64,000 bases of DNA from Streptomyces cyaneofuscatus (lineage in GTDB: Bacteria > Actinomycetota > Actinomycetes > Streptomycetales > Streptomycetaceae): the NCBI RefSeq assembly GCF_000718135.1, contig NZ_JOEM01000021.1:123314-187313 (forward strand), in the 5' to 3' direction. The translations under genes were made by a program, and so were the position numbers. The notes under the pieces are model-generated. The model worked only from the letters and a program-made list of their open reading frames with translations, had not been told where the DNA came from and made no database searches. The first letter of the stretch is position 1. Every line of letters begins with the position of its first letter. Positions 37,401 to 46,076 of the stretch are shown here, one piece after another.

Positions 37401-40120
37401 CAGGACAGGCGCCCCGCAACGTGCCGTGCACCATCCTCTCCCTCGACAACGACGACCGCGCCCTGCTCTACCAGGCCCATCAGATCGGCGATTGGGTCGT
37501 CACGATCGACCGCACACTCGGCCTGGAGTACTTCGACCACGCCGCAGAGCACGGCCGCCCCGAGTACGTCATCGACTACGCGCCCGCTCTCGACAGCGGC
37601 CTCGGCCACCAGATCATGGTCAGCTCGAACTCGGTCGACGAGCTGCGCAACCTGCTCGGCCCCACCGCACAACAGCACGGCATTGCAGTGGAGGAGCGCC
37701 ACCTCAACTCCTTCTTCGACCAGCTGCGCCTGCTCTCGGGGAACCTCGCTTTCAAGCTGGCCTCCACCGCCCCCAACCAGCGCACCGAGGTTCTCGGGCT
37801 GTCCCTGGCCCGCCTCTACCTGGACTACCAGGACGCACTTCACAACCAGATCGTCGTCCCCCTGGACGCACACCCCGAGCTCTACGCCGAGGCGCGCCGC
37901 CGCGCCGGCGAGCTCGGTGACGTGCTCTCCTTCCAGCGCAGTGACCTCGCTCTGTTCCACGTCGACGCGAGGACACGAACCGTCACCTGCCGACTCGTCG
38001 AGGTGAAGTGCTACACGGCGCTCGACGATATCAGCGCCTACCAACGGCTCAAGACCAAGGTCGCCCAGCAATTGGGGCAGAGCGAGCGCACCCTTGCCGA
38101 GTCCTTCGACCCGGAATGCACCACACCGGACCGTGTCGACCGGCCGGTCAAGAACCTCGCCCTCAGCTCCCTGCTCCGCTTCTACCTGGAGCGGGCAGCT
38201 CGTCACGGAACCATGGGGCGTGGACCCCAAACGTCCGCACATGCCCTTCTCGACTCCCTCGACGACGGTTACCGGCTCGAATTCACCCGTAGCGGACTGA
38301 TCTTCGACCTGGCCCGGAGCGGTACGGATCGGGAGTCGGAGAGTGGGGTGGAGTACCACCGGATCGGCAGCGACCTGATCACGGAGCTGATCGATGCGAT
38401 CCCCACCAGGCGGCCGGGCGTCCCAGAGCCGTCCGATGCCGTCGCCGAGGACTCGGCAGAGTTCGGCCCGGATGCGGACGGAGCGGCCACCGCTCCCACC
38501 CTGGCCCTTCTGCAGCTGTCCGTTCCGCGACTCGCCGACGCGGAGTTCCGTGCTCCTGGGCGCGAGGAAGCGGATGGGGCGGACACTCCGGCGCAGGAGG
38601 AGCTCTGCAGGGACGACGGAGAGAACTCGGCCGGAGACTGCTCCGGAGCGGGCGATGCCCCGGCGTTCCCCGCCGACCAGATGCAGCCTCGTCGCTCGGA
38701 AGGCAGCATGGACGAATCGGTCGAGGAGGGCGCACCTGCGCTGCCCGGACCTCAGGCAGAGTCGCCGGTCCCGCACGGCACCTCGTCCGATGCTTCGTCG
38801 GCAGCGAACCAGGTTCCACCGCGGACGGAGACCGAGCTGGACAGGCGCGGCTGCCACGAGGCGCCGACCATCGACGCCCAGCCCACTACAGTCACGCTGG
38901 ATATGTCCTCTGCGGGAAGCGTCCCCGAGATCTTCCTCGGCGTCTCCCGCCCGTCCCTGCAGCACGGCGTGCTCGGTGAGGTTGCCGGACGAAAGGTCGC
39001 GGTCGACCTCTACGAGACCCACACCATCAGCCTCTTCGGTGTCCAGGGAGGCGGAAAGAGCTACACCCTGGGCAGCATCGTTGAGATGGCCTCGCTGCCC
39101 GCTCCGCCCGTCAACGAACTGCCCCACCCGCTCGCGACCGTGGTGTTCCACTACAGCCGGACCATGGACTACGCCCCGGAGTTCACCTCCATGGTGCGCC
39201 CCAACGACGACCAGGCGCAGCTCAAGGTCCTCAAAGAGCGTTACGGGGCCGAACCACGCGCCCTGACCGATGTCCTGCTCCTCACGCCCGAGGCCCAAGT
39301 TGCGGAACGCAAGCGAGAATTCCCCGGCATCGATGTCCAGCCACTGGCCTTCTCCTCCGGAGAACTCCAGGCATCCCACTGGCGCTTCCTCATGGGCGCA
39401 GTCGGCAACCAGTCCACGTACATCCGCCAGCTCACCCGCATCATGCGGGCGAACCGAGACAACCTGAGCCTCGCCGCCATCCGGCAGGGCGTGGACGACT
39501 CGGGCATGCCCGACCACGTCAAGCAGCTCGCCCAGGAACGTCTCAACCTCGCCGAGGAGTACATCGACGACAACGCCAGTCTCACCAGCCTCATCCGCCC
39601 AGGCCGACTGATCATCGTGGACCTCCGGGACGAATACATCGAGAAGGACGAGGCCCTTGGCCTCTTCGTCGTCCTGATGCAGCTCTTCGCCGAAGCCCGC
39701 GACGAGGAAGGGCACTTCAACAAGCTGGTCGTCTTCGACGAGGCGCACAAGTACATCGACAGCCCCGACCTAGTTGCCGGCCTCGTCGAGACGGTCCGCG
39801 AGATGCGGCACAAAGGCATGAGTATCCTGGTCGCCAGCCAGGACCCGCCCTCCGTGCCGATCTCGCTGATCGAGCTCTCCGACCACGTCATCCTGCACAA
39901 GTTCACCTCCCCAGCCTGGCTGAAGCACCTCCAGAAGGCGAACAGTTCCTTCGCCGGACTGCGCTCGGAGCAGATGGCGCAGCTCCAACCCGGCGAGGCG
40001 TTCGTGTGGGCGAGCAAGTCCACCGACCCTGCGTTCACCCACGGCGCGGTGCGTGTGCGGTGTCGGCCTCGGGTGACCCGACACGGCGGAGCGACGAAGA
40101 CCGCGTCAGGCGGGCAGTAG
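34439..40120 (+). CDS. giant DptH/HerA-like ATPase with PD-(D/E)xK nuclease motif
   Basis: The protein is 1893 aa; ATG at 34439 overlaps the preceding stop. The N-terminal 1100 residues show no named domain, though SGTAL and LVMNIINAGRAE segments recur in a helical context. At about 1168-1190 a nuclease motif can be proposed: SDLALFHVDA... RLVEVKCYT (D...ExK). Then comes an acidic, low-complexity linker (about 1330-1490). The C-terminus (about 1500-1860) is a HerA/FtsK-type ATPase: Walker A FGVQGGGKSYT (about 1531-1541), IIVDLRDEY and Walker B LVVFDEAHKYID (about 1762-1773), followed by VASQDPPSVP, the Arg-finger/sensor region. It resembles DptH, the DNA-translocating restriction ATPase. Together with the upstream NTPase it is the likely effector of this locus. 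Confidence 0.75.
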   Translation: MSSSATGLVEITAKDLREALEGVLVPRLAKLVGERAAGHCMRITEVDAELAAPLVRRLRGALGPAATVCVLGQADDLDPTRPFHDVTVTSTKLVELRNRAEGEGTLPGPLLVFVPPGTRVSAEDSFGIATFEEVPLGDAYAQLADHLLQQVPDRLRQGVDQLLAALRGHADRRTSDRAVAAYLLTLQTNGYREQASGAAVYHFGLVPDFDLYADPTAVKERVERNRGLVDKLTASNRSERQRVLDLGLSDGDFAAKLAGFATRCGLEDPVVWTRRVVTDRENWGLSFGNWRIDERRRATVAIEVRELGLPTAGDNAEELNKYQALRAIVGQPYLLTGDNGVRELTARFTVQPSPIKVDALQRFRVEIVSENGGPIGRIAYKDKGTRAVPEYKVKLAKLNKIDWEEGWHYVRVTPLDAVGDSLDVAPNAHELPGGESERFYVVPNAEIEEPPERSAGRYPGVAQALRSLQFDALATGDDPTRVVLNDIRWKHSTPRSPQRALNAKIRPAGSAEIRLSPLLVQVQQDLLARPEDTSLRRLVLHPDGTFEMPSGDEENLAGTLTGRAAEAYDAFLSARGFYFGAVRGGSGHGDEPVEVGDLLVTEAVDFETVREELAAYAEAYAELVEAQTFQTERAGDDARGAALVALARIQQIDCLAVSLTDGLGGRDTVLLASPTHPLRALWLATWSAMGKEWTGRLVGEGKRRAIAARDSLQGALSPLGFPFVVPRQDGRLMAAADNLTPYWGAYLPSETADPRGLLGRLSAGLNLSTSGTRAANGASALSGTALADRMERYVRLHPYVRTLVMNIINAGRAEVIADALLELQRRPATRDLTYDIRLCVTDPEAPETGTALGELLSAQSQISTAEAEAFLHTAGGGRHAKLVYSVRSIKEFRSPSIEFDAHLTVLIDAFGGEQHSSVKRHGIAHAPVHGLVQATFTAYEDSEQQIVWRTVPRYGAAMPTAEGVEDLATLLSRLPGLLAGAAANVATAGQAPRNVPCTILSLDNDDRALLYQAHQIGDWVVTIDRTLGLEYFDHAAEHGRPEYVIDYAPALDSGLGHQIMVSSNSVDELRNLLGPTAQQHGIAVEERHLNSFFDQLRLLSGNLAFKLASTAPNQRTEVLGLSLARLYLDYQDALHNQIVVPLDAHPELYAEARRRAGELGDVLSFQRSDLALFHVDARTRTVTCRLVEVKCYTALDDISAYQRLKTKVAQQLGQSERTLAESFDPECTTPDRVDRPVKNLALSSLLRFYLERAARHGTMGRGPQTSAHALLDSLDDGYRLEFTRSGLIFDLARSGTDRESESGVEYHRIGSDLITELIDAIPTRRPGVPEPSDAVAEDSAEFGPDADGAATAPTLALLQLSVPRLADAEFRAPGREEADGADTPAQEELCRDDGENSAGDCSGAGDAPAFPADQMQPRRSEGSMDESVEEGAPALPGPQAESPVPHGTSSDASSAANQVPPRTETELDRRGCHEAPTIDAQPTTVTLDMSSAGSVPEIFLGVSRPSLQHGVLGEVAGRKVAVDLYETHTISLFGVQGGGKSYTLGSIVEMASLPAPPVNELPHPLATVVFHYSRTMDYAPEFTSMVRPNDDQAQLKVLKERYGAEPRALTDVLLLTPEAQVAERKREFPGIDVQPLAFSSGELQASHWRFLMGAVGNQSTYIRQLTRIMRANRDNLSLAAIRQGVDDSGMPDHVKQLAQERLNLAEEYIDDNASLTSLIRPGRLIIVDLRDEYIEKDEALGLFVVLMQLFAEARDEEGHFNKLVVFDEAHKYIDSPDLVAGLVETVREMRHKGMSILVASQDPPSVPISLIELSDHVILHKFTSPAWLKHLQKANSSFAGLRSEQMAQLQPGEAFVWASKSTDPAFTHGAVRVRCRPRVTRHGGATKTASGGQ

Positions 40121-40228
40121 GGCGACAGTACGTGGTCCGGTTACAGGATCTGGGCCGTGCGGTACCGGCGCGCCCGAGCCGCGCTTTGGAAAGATCGGGC
40201 CGGGACCGGTTCGAGGAGGGGATGGATC

Positions 40229-40798
40229 ATGGGGTACTCGCCGGTAGTAGGTGCTCCTTACCCGAAGCAGGTCAACTGGCCGAAATCCGCGGCCAATCTC
40301 GTACTCAACGACCCATACGTAGAGATCATCTATGCGTTCGATGGGCTCACGGCTGGTGAAAAGCACGCGTTTAGTACTGGCGCGGCTACGTTCGCCGTTG
40401 TCCCTGGGAACAGGCATCTCGTGTGGTGCTACCGGTTCGAGACTCCGGACCGACCAGACCGCCAATCGGACTCTCTCGGCTGGGGGGATTCACCCTGGGA
40501 AGCCCATCGGCAGCGCGACCGTAGGGTCGGGGTGCCTGGAGGGATCGGAAAACCCTTCATGACACACATGGTGCTCGTCGACTCAAGCACCGGAATCGTA
40601 GAGGGGCTGCGCGTGGTCGAGCTGGACGCGGAGATCGCCGATTCGCTCAGGGATGCGGTCGCCAGGCAGCTCGCCCGTCCGTCCGACGACGTGGCAGCCT
40701 CGGAGGAAATCGATACCGCTTATCAGCGGCACCCCAGCACCCAGAGCCTCCTTTCCGAAGCCACGAGCGTGCAGATGGTTCCCGCACCCGCGGAGTGA
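40229..40798 (+). CDS. hypothetical protein
   Basis: The protein is 189 aa; ATG at 40229 with GAGGAGGGG upstream (40213-40221). No family is recognised. It is a predicted soluble mixed alpha/beta protein, with a Tyr/Trp-rich middle (HLVWCYRFE) and a C-terminal helix rich in Ala/Asp. It lies 108 bases after the giant ATPase gene in the same direction, so it could be the last gene of the defence transcript or a separate transcription unit. It has no signal peptide or membrane segment. Confidence 0.5.
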   Translation: MGYSPVVGAPYPKQVNWPKSAANLVLNDPYVEIIYAFDGLTAGEKHAFSTGAATFAVVPGNRHLVWCYRFETPDRPDRQSDSLGWGDSPWEAHRQRDRRVGVPGGIGKPFMTHMVLVDSSTGIVEGLRVVELDAEIADSLRDAVARQLARPSDDVAASEEIDTAYQRHPSTQSLLSEATSVQMVPAPAE

Positions 40799-40976
40799 CA
40801 ACACCGCTCGATCCTCCTTCCCGCCTCCCAGACGTCCATAAGTCCGCAGGCGGCCCGCCCGAGGCGATGCCGGGCACCGGTGAGGGATCTCCTCGATCAC
40901 CACACCATAGGGGCGCTGTCTGAGGAGTACCGCGCCTCACCGGTGGCCGGTTCCGGTTCTCTGGTATTACGAATGC

Positions 40977-41867
40977 ATGCGGATCGAACGGTTCATAGGC
41001 ATCGACCTCGCCTGGGCGCAGAGCGGAGCCCGCACCCAGCCCAATGAAACAGGCCTGGCCGCCATCGCCGCGCACGGCGTCGTGATCGAATGTGGCTGGA
41101 CCCGTGGCCTCGAGGAGACGATGTCATGGCTGGCCAGGACAGCCTTCGACGGATCGGCCCTGGCACTCGTCGACGCACCGCTGGTCGTCGACAACCCCGT
41201 GGGCCAGCGGCCCTGCGAGCGGGAGGTCGGCCGGCGGTACGGCCGTTGGAAGGTGAGCGCGAACAGCACCAACCAGAGCTCACCCTGTCAGGCCGGAGTG
41301 CTGCTGCGGGAACGGCTGGAGGAGTCGGGCTGGTCCTACGACGACGGCGGGGGCGGGCCGCCGGCCAGCGGTCTGGTCTTCTCCGAGTGCTATCCATACA
41401 CGACCCTGGTCGGAGCCGCCGAGCTGGGCTACGACCAGGAACGCCCCACGTACAAGCGCCGACCGGCACGAGTCCCGACGGCACAGTGGCGAGCGGTACG
41501 GGCGGCGGAGTGCGACAGGCTGATCCGGCACCTGGCGGGCCTGGCCACCGCCGATCCGCCCCTCCTGCTCTCCTCCCACCCGGTCTCTCGTCAACTGCTT
41601 TCCGAGCCCTCACCTCAGAAGGCAGCTGACTACAAGCATCGGGAGGACCTGATCGACGCGCTGCTCTGTGCGTGGACGGCCGCACTGTGGTATCGGCACG
41701 GACTGGCGCGCTGCCAGGTGCTCGGAGCGGACAGCTCCCTGCCTCCGGGACAGGCTCCCACCATCATCGCGCCTGCCCGCCTTGAGCAGCGGCGAGACGG
41801 TGAGTCGAGGTCAATCGTGGGAAATCAGCCGCTCGACGGTCCGTCGCCGGTGGCGTCACGGCACTGA
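40977..41867 (+). CDS. DUF429 family protein (RNase H-like fold)
   Basis: The protein is 296 aa; ATG at 40977. It opens with FIGIDLAWAQ (residues 6-15), the first-strand Asp of an RNase H-like fold, followed by ALALVDAPLVVDNP (about 61-74) and ECYPYTTL, with KHREDLIDALLCAWTAAL (about 220-237) late in the protein. This is the DUF429 family, predicted nucleases of unknown biological role. The acidic residues Asp10, Asp65 and the DLIDA Asp fit a metal site. The last 30 residues are low-complexity. It converges with the PLD-like gene, whose stop is 17 bases away. It may be a further nuclease in the island. Confidence 0.7.
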   Translation: MRIERFIGIDLAWAQSGARTQPNETGLAAIAAHGVVIECGWTRGLEETMSWLARTAFDGSALALVDAPLVVDNPVGQRPCEREVGRRYGRWKVSANSTNQSSPCQAGVLLRERLEESGWSYDDGGGGPPASGLVFSECYPYTTLVGAAELGYDQERPTYKRRPARVPTAQWRAVRAAECDRLIRHLAGLATADPPLLLSSHPVSRQLLSEPSPQKAADYKHREDLIDALLCAWTAALWYRHGLARCQVLGADSSLPPGQAPTIIAPARLEQRRDGESRSIVGNQPLDGPSPVASRH

Positions 41868-41883
41868 TCGCTTTCTTTCCCCG

Positions 41884-44541
41884 TCACGTGTCGAGAGTGA
41901 ACAGGCGACTGACCAACTCCGTGTAGGTGAGGCCTGCCTCGGCGAGAATCTTCCTGAGAGCCTCCGGCGGGCCCTTCTGCAGCGGGGTCGGGGAACCGAC
42001 GCGACCGGGTACCGCGGAAAGGTCGCCGCCGCTAAACCGTGATTCCGGTGTGGCAGGGAGCCGCACCTGGTAGGTGCGCCAGACGCGTGCCGGGGGATTT
42101 AGCAGGACCAGGTCGGGGCCCGCCCATGCCATGAAGGTCCAGCGGTTCTTGCTACGTGCTCGCACAAGCACGCCGTCGGCGTGGTGTCGCCCGAGCCGTT
42201 CGGCGGCCTTGGCCACGACCGGAAGCGGATTGCCGAAGGAGCCCGTAATCTCCCAGAGCCCGTCCTCGCACGCGACCGACCAGCCGGCCGCGGTGAGCCC
42301 CTCGATCGCCTCCGCGTAGGGGTCGTCCTCCTGCGCCAGCGCGATGAGTCTGTCCACCTCGCTCCAGGGCGCGACGCGGGCGAGCGCCCGCTCCGGCGGG
42401 ATCATCAGGTCCTCCGCCTCGGTGGGCGCGGCACGCGCGATCATCGCCTTGCTGCCATGCCAGGCGAGGGCGGCCAGTACGTCGTGTTCGCCGCCTCCGG
42501 TGAACGTGGCGTCCTGGACGAGCAGTGTCATCACCACGGCCGCCACCGCGTCCAGCCGTCGCCGGGTCTCGGGCGGAGCCTCGTGATCCGCCTCGGCTGC
42601 TGGGTCTTCGGAACGGAGTGCTTCGAGGAGGCGACTGAGACCGTCGCGCCAGCTCTGGTCCTGCTCGTCCCAGACTCCGGCGGCCAGCAGCTGGACATAC
42701 AGGTTGGCCACGAGCATCCGGACCGGAACCGGTGCCGCGGCTGAACCGTCAGGGTCCCTGAGCGCCCCGACCCAGCGCTGGGCCCAGGCGCGACAACGGG
42801 CACGCTGCTCTGGCGCGACGTACTGGGCGAGCGGCTCGCTCGTGGTGGGGAGGTCCACCTCCTCCGTCCCGTCCTCGTGCTCTTCGTCGTCCTCCTCCCG
42901 CACGCCAAGAGTGACCGCCGACACGATCCACCGCGACGAGGGTGCCTGCGGCAGGTCGAGCGGCGAGGTACCGAACGCCAGATCCGTCAACGGCGCCCCG
43001 ATCATCCGGCGGCAGTCGGCGAGGTAGGCGTCCCAACGGTCGACACCGCTGGATGTCACCGAGCCAGCTGTCGCTTCTCCCGCCGGGCTCACCCGGGGAG
43101 CGGACGTTCCGGCGCTGAGTTCGCGCAGGCGCAGCAGATCGGTTTCGAAACGGCGCGCGGCACGCTCGTCGGCGAACAGGGTCTGCGCCGTGTAGTCGTA
43201 TCTCAGCCGGGGACCGCTGTCGGCGCCGTGGCGCCGTGCGCAGTGCACGGGGCTGTACACGAAGACGACGGCGGATTCGGCTGTGGTGCCGTCAGGACGG
43301 GCGCACGTGGCACGAACCGCCGCACCAGGAACCTCGGGCAGCGGGAAGGAACAGGCCGCCGCCTCCGCCGGAATGGTTCCGGTCTGCGTCCAGGAACCCG
43401 GTGAACCGTCCGGAGACGTGCTGATCACCACGGGCAGGGACTGGGGGTGCGCCAGAGAGACGTGCAGGCCTTCACTGTCCGTCTTCGCGCCCAGCAGGAC
43501 GAGCGTGTGACCGGTGGACTCGAAGGGCCGGATGGTGCGGCCCGTCAGGCTCGCGAGTGAGGTGATGCGCCCCTGCTCGGGAAGCAGCGGCGCGGTGTCG
43601 GCGGCGAGTACGGCGAGCTCGCAGTTGCCGCCGTCCCGGGTGCTCGTGCACAGCGCGGCGCGAGTGAGATTCGGGCTCCCGGTGAGAGCGTATCGGCGGC
43701 CGCCGGCCTGCCACTCGACGAATTTGCCGTGCCGCATCCGAGTCTCCTCGAGGAAACGGATCTGCGCGTCGAAGCCGCCGAGTGCCCTCTTGATCGCTCC
43801 GGCGTCGTAGCTCGACCAGCGAGGCTGGAGCCCGAGGATGGTGCGGCGGGGTGTCAGACGGCCGAGCAGCCCGCTGAGGGCATGACCGGCCTCGTCGACG
43901 AACGGGGCGTACGCGTGCAGTTCGTCGACAGGACCGAGCGGCAGTTGGTCCAGCAGACTCTCCTGGAGGTTGTGCAGAAGCCGGGCACCGGTTTCCGGTC
44001 CGGCCGGGGCGTTGACATGTCGCTCGGTCAGAAGGGCAGCCAGTTCCGCCAGATGACTCGCCGACCAAGGGGCCAGTTCCACGGCGGAGGGCAGTGCGTC
44101 CAGCCAGTCGGCGAGGTCGGCCAGGAGCGCGTGGGAGTCGTCGTCCTCGGTTTCCACCACCGTCCACAGTTCGTCGTTGGCGCCCCAGCCGGACAGCGTC
44201 GGGTTCCCCGAACCCACGGCGAGCCGGCAGGCGTGTTCTCCGACCAGAAGGACGACCTTGGGGTGGAACGCACGCTGGCAGGAGGCCAGGCCGTGCAGAT
44301 AATTGCGGCCGGCCATGCGCACATCGACCGGGTCGTACAGCCCTTGGGCAGCATCACCGATCACCGCGGTGCGGGCACCCAGGCCACGGGCGACGGGTAT
44401 GGCGACCTTCTCCAGGAAGGGGAGATCGACTGTGAAACCGAGGAAGAGTGCTTCGTGCAGCGCCTGCTGATCGCTGCGTTCGCTCCACTCTCTCAGCAGC
44501 GTGACGGGGGATGCGAACCGGGTGTGCTGCGCCGCGCTCAT
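41884..44541 (-). CDS. phospholipase D-like (HKD-type) protein
   Basis: The protein is 885 aa; ATG at 44541 overlaps the stop of the preceding gene by four bases. Two HxK...GSxN motifs of the PLD superfamily are visible: FHPKVVLLV with GSGNPTLSGWGANDE (about 91-124) and RHGKFVEW with LTGSPNLTRAA (about 269-294). A single-chain pair of motifs forms one active site; PLD-like proteins in defence islands act as nucleases or phosphodiesterases. The C-terminal 500 residues (about 380-885) are without a named domain. It is the second gene of a two-gene minus-strand unit. Confidence 0.75.
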   Translation of the reverse strand: MSAAQHTRFASPVTLLREWSERSDQQALHEALFLGFTVDLPFLEKVAIPVARGLGARTAVIGDAAQGLYDPVDVRMAGRNYLHGLASCQRAFHPKVVLLVGEHACRLAVGSGNPTLSGWGANDELWTVVETEDDDSHALLADLADWLDALPSAVELAPWSASHLAELAALLTERHVNAPAGPETGARLLHNLQESLLDQLPLGPVDELHAYAPFVDEAGHALSGLLGRLTPRRTILGLQPRWSSYDAGAIKRALGGFDAQIRFLEETRMRHGKFVEWQAGGRRYALTGSPNLTRAALCTSTRDGGNCELAVLAADTAPLLPEQGRITSLASLTGRTIRPFESTGHTLVLLGAKTDSEGLHVSLAHPQSLPVVISTSPDGSPGSWTQTGTIPAEAAACSFPLPEVPGAAVRATCARPDGTTAESAVVFVYSPVHCARRHGADSGPRLRYDYTAQTLFADERAARRFETDLLRLRELSAGTSAPRVSPAGEATAGSVTSSGVDRWDAYLADCRRMIGAPLTDLAFGTSPLDLPQAPSSRWIVSAVTLGVREEDDEEHEDGTEEVDLPTTSEPLAQYVAPEQRARCRAWAQRWVGALRDPDGSAAAPVPVRMLVANLYVQLLAAGVWDEQDQSWRDGLSRLLEALRSEDPAAEADHEAPPETRRRLDAVAAVVMTLLVQDATFTGGGEHDVLAALAWHGSKAMIARAAPTEAEDLMIPPERALARVAPWSEVDRLIALAQEDDPYAEAIEGLTAAGWSVACEDGLWEITGSFGNPLPVVAKAAERLGRHHADGVLVRARSKNRWTFMAWAGPDLVLLNPPARVWRTYQVRLPATPESRFSGGDLSAVPGRVGSPTPLQKGPPEALRKILAEAGLTYTELVSRLFTLDT

Positions 44542-46076
44542 GGGTTTGTCTCCAGGATTCGCCGTCCCTGCGCGGTGACGGTGTGGCAGTTGTCGCGGAC
44601 GGCGAACAGCCCCAGTTGCGCTGCCAGGGAGCCCAGTTGGGGGATGCGGGTGCCGATGTCGGAGTCTCCTTCGTCACCGGTCTTGTAATAACGCTCGTTG
44701 CGAAGGTGCAGACGGGAGAAGATCTTCAGCCCGCCGGTCGCGGGGTCGGTGCGCAGCTTCGCGAGGGCGACTCTGCGGGACTGGGCGAGCATGTCGTCCA
44801 CCAGCCGGGCGGCCAAGTCGCGGACCGGCCGGTCGGCGTAGTCGTCGATGAGGCCGTCGACCCACGTCGGGTCGAGGAACTCGGCCCAGCGCCGCTGACG
44901 GCCCAGGAAGACGGCCCGTACGTCGTCCGGCAGATGACCCTCTCGGGAGCGCAGCGCACCCACCATCAGGAGCAGCACATTGGTCCTCGGGGCATCGGCA
45001 CCCTGCGTCAGGAGTTGCCGTTCGACAGGCAACAACTGGCCTGCCGCGTTCTTGAGCGGAGGCAGGTCGTCCAGGACCCGCCGTACATTCGCATCCGGGG
45101 CCTGTTGCGCCAGCCAGTCGCGCAGTTCCCCGGCCGACCGGTCGGCCTCGCCGTCCTTGGAGCCGACATCGGCCACCAGCGCCGCCCAAAGCCGACGCCA
45201 GGCACCGACGGAGTAGTGGCGCAGCAGCACCCCCCGCCAACCGGCCGTCTCGGGAATCGCCGCCAGAACGGGATCCGTTGTCGCCTCGCCACCGAAGGCC
45301 ACCGCGGAGCGCAGCGTCTCCTGATACCCGTCGCCCTCATGACCGTGGAGATCGATCGCCCGGCCGAGGATACGGAGGGTCGCACGCCGAGTGCGGTCGG
45401 GCGCCTCCCAGTCCCCCTGCGAATGGGTTCCTCCATCGCGAGTTGCGGTCAGCACGTCCGTCAGCCATTCCCGCTCGGCCGGACACGGGACACCAAGAGC
45501 CGCCTGCCACGCTGTCTCCAGGTCGGCGAAGGACACGACGTCCTGCGCCGCGAGAGACAGCAGAGGGGCGAAGAGATCCTTGACCGCAGGAGGGCACGGG
45601 TGCCGGCCGGGTCTGAGCACTCCGTCCCGGACGTCCACGGTGCCGAGCACCGTGGCGGGTCCGCCGTACTGGTCCCAAAAGCCCCAGCGGCGGGGTGAGT
45701 ACGACTGGCTCAGCTGCTCCTCATCGGCGGCTCGCGCGAGTTCCAGTTCCTCGGCGCAGAAACGCCGCACCCGATCGACCCCGTGGGCAAGCCACGCCGG
45801 ATCTGTCTCCGTGTGGTGCTGAAGCGCCGCCAGCAGGGCCTCGCTGCGGCGGACCGCCCGGCGGCACGCGGTGATGTCCCAAGCGTTCCGTTCCGCGTGC
45901 GCTGCGATCGCCGCATACAACGAGTGGTAACGGATGTAGCGGGTCACCGTGGACACTCCAGGAACCAACCGGTCCACCGCCCGCATCACCGGGCCCTCCA
46001 CCGCCAGGGGGTAGCGCCCGGACCGCACGCCCAATCCCTCGAGTGCCCATGCCGGCCCACGGACATCCGCTGTCAC
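44538..46076 (-). CDS. unknown protein coupled to the PLD-like gene
   Basis: The protein is 512 aa from GTG at 46076, which has AAGGAG six bases upstream; the longer open frame to 46292 lacks a site of that quality. No catalytic motif is recognised. It is largely helical, Arg- and Trp-rich, with the N-terminal block VSTVTRYIRYHSLYAAIA (about 43-60) and a C-terminal end resembling a small winged helix (LFAVRDNCHTVTAQGRRIL). The coupling to the PLD-like gene by a 4-base overlap implies that the two proteins work together, the C-terminal winged helix perhaps recognising DNA. Confidence 0.6.
   Translation of the reverse strand: MTADVRGPAWALEGLGVRSGRYPLAVEGPVMRAVDRLVPGVSTVTRYIRYHSLYAAIAAHAERNAWDITACRRAVRRSEALLAALQHHTETDPAWLAHGVDRVRRFCAEELELARAADEEQLSQSYSPRRWGFWDQYGGPATVLGTVDVRDGVLRPGRHPCPPAVKDLFAPLLSLAAQDVVSFADLETAWQAALGVPCPAEREWLTDVLTATRDGGTHSQGDWEAPDRTRRATLRILGRAIDLHGHEGDGYQETLRSAVAFGGEATTDPVLAAIPETAGWRGVLLRHYSVGAWRRLWAALVADVGSKDGEADRSAGELRDWLAQQAPDANVRRVLDDLPPLKNAAGQLLPVERQLLTQGADAPRTNVLLLMVGALRSREGHLPDDVRAVFLGRQRRWAEFLDPTWVDGLIDDYADRPVRDLAARLVDDMLAQSRRVALAKLRTDPATGGLKIFSRLHLRNERYYKTGDEGDSDIGTRIPQLGSLAAQLGLFAVRDNCHTVTAQGRRILETNP

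Noticed and set aside
36470..39748. Long antisense frame of 1092 codons within the giant ATPase gene
   Set aside because: Shadow of a GC-rich gene with unmistakable Walker motifs on the plus strand.
22522..40120. BREX type 2 (Pgl) or classical type I restriction system
   Set aside because: A kinase and methyltransferase are present, but no PglZ-type phosphatase is recognised and no HsdR; the gene order does not fit either system.
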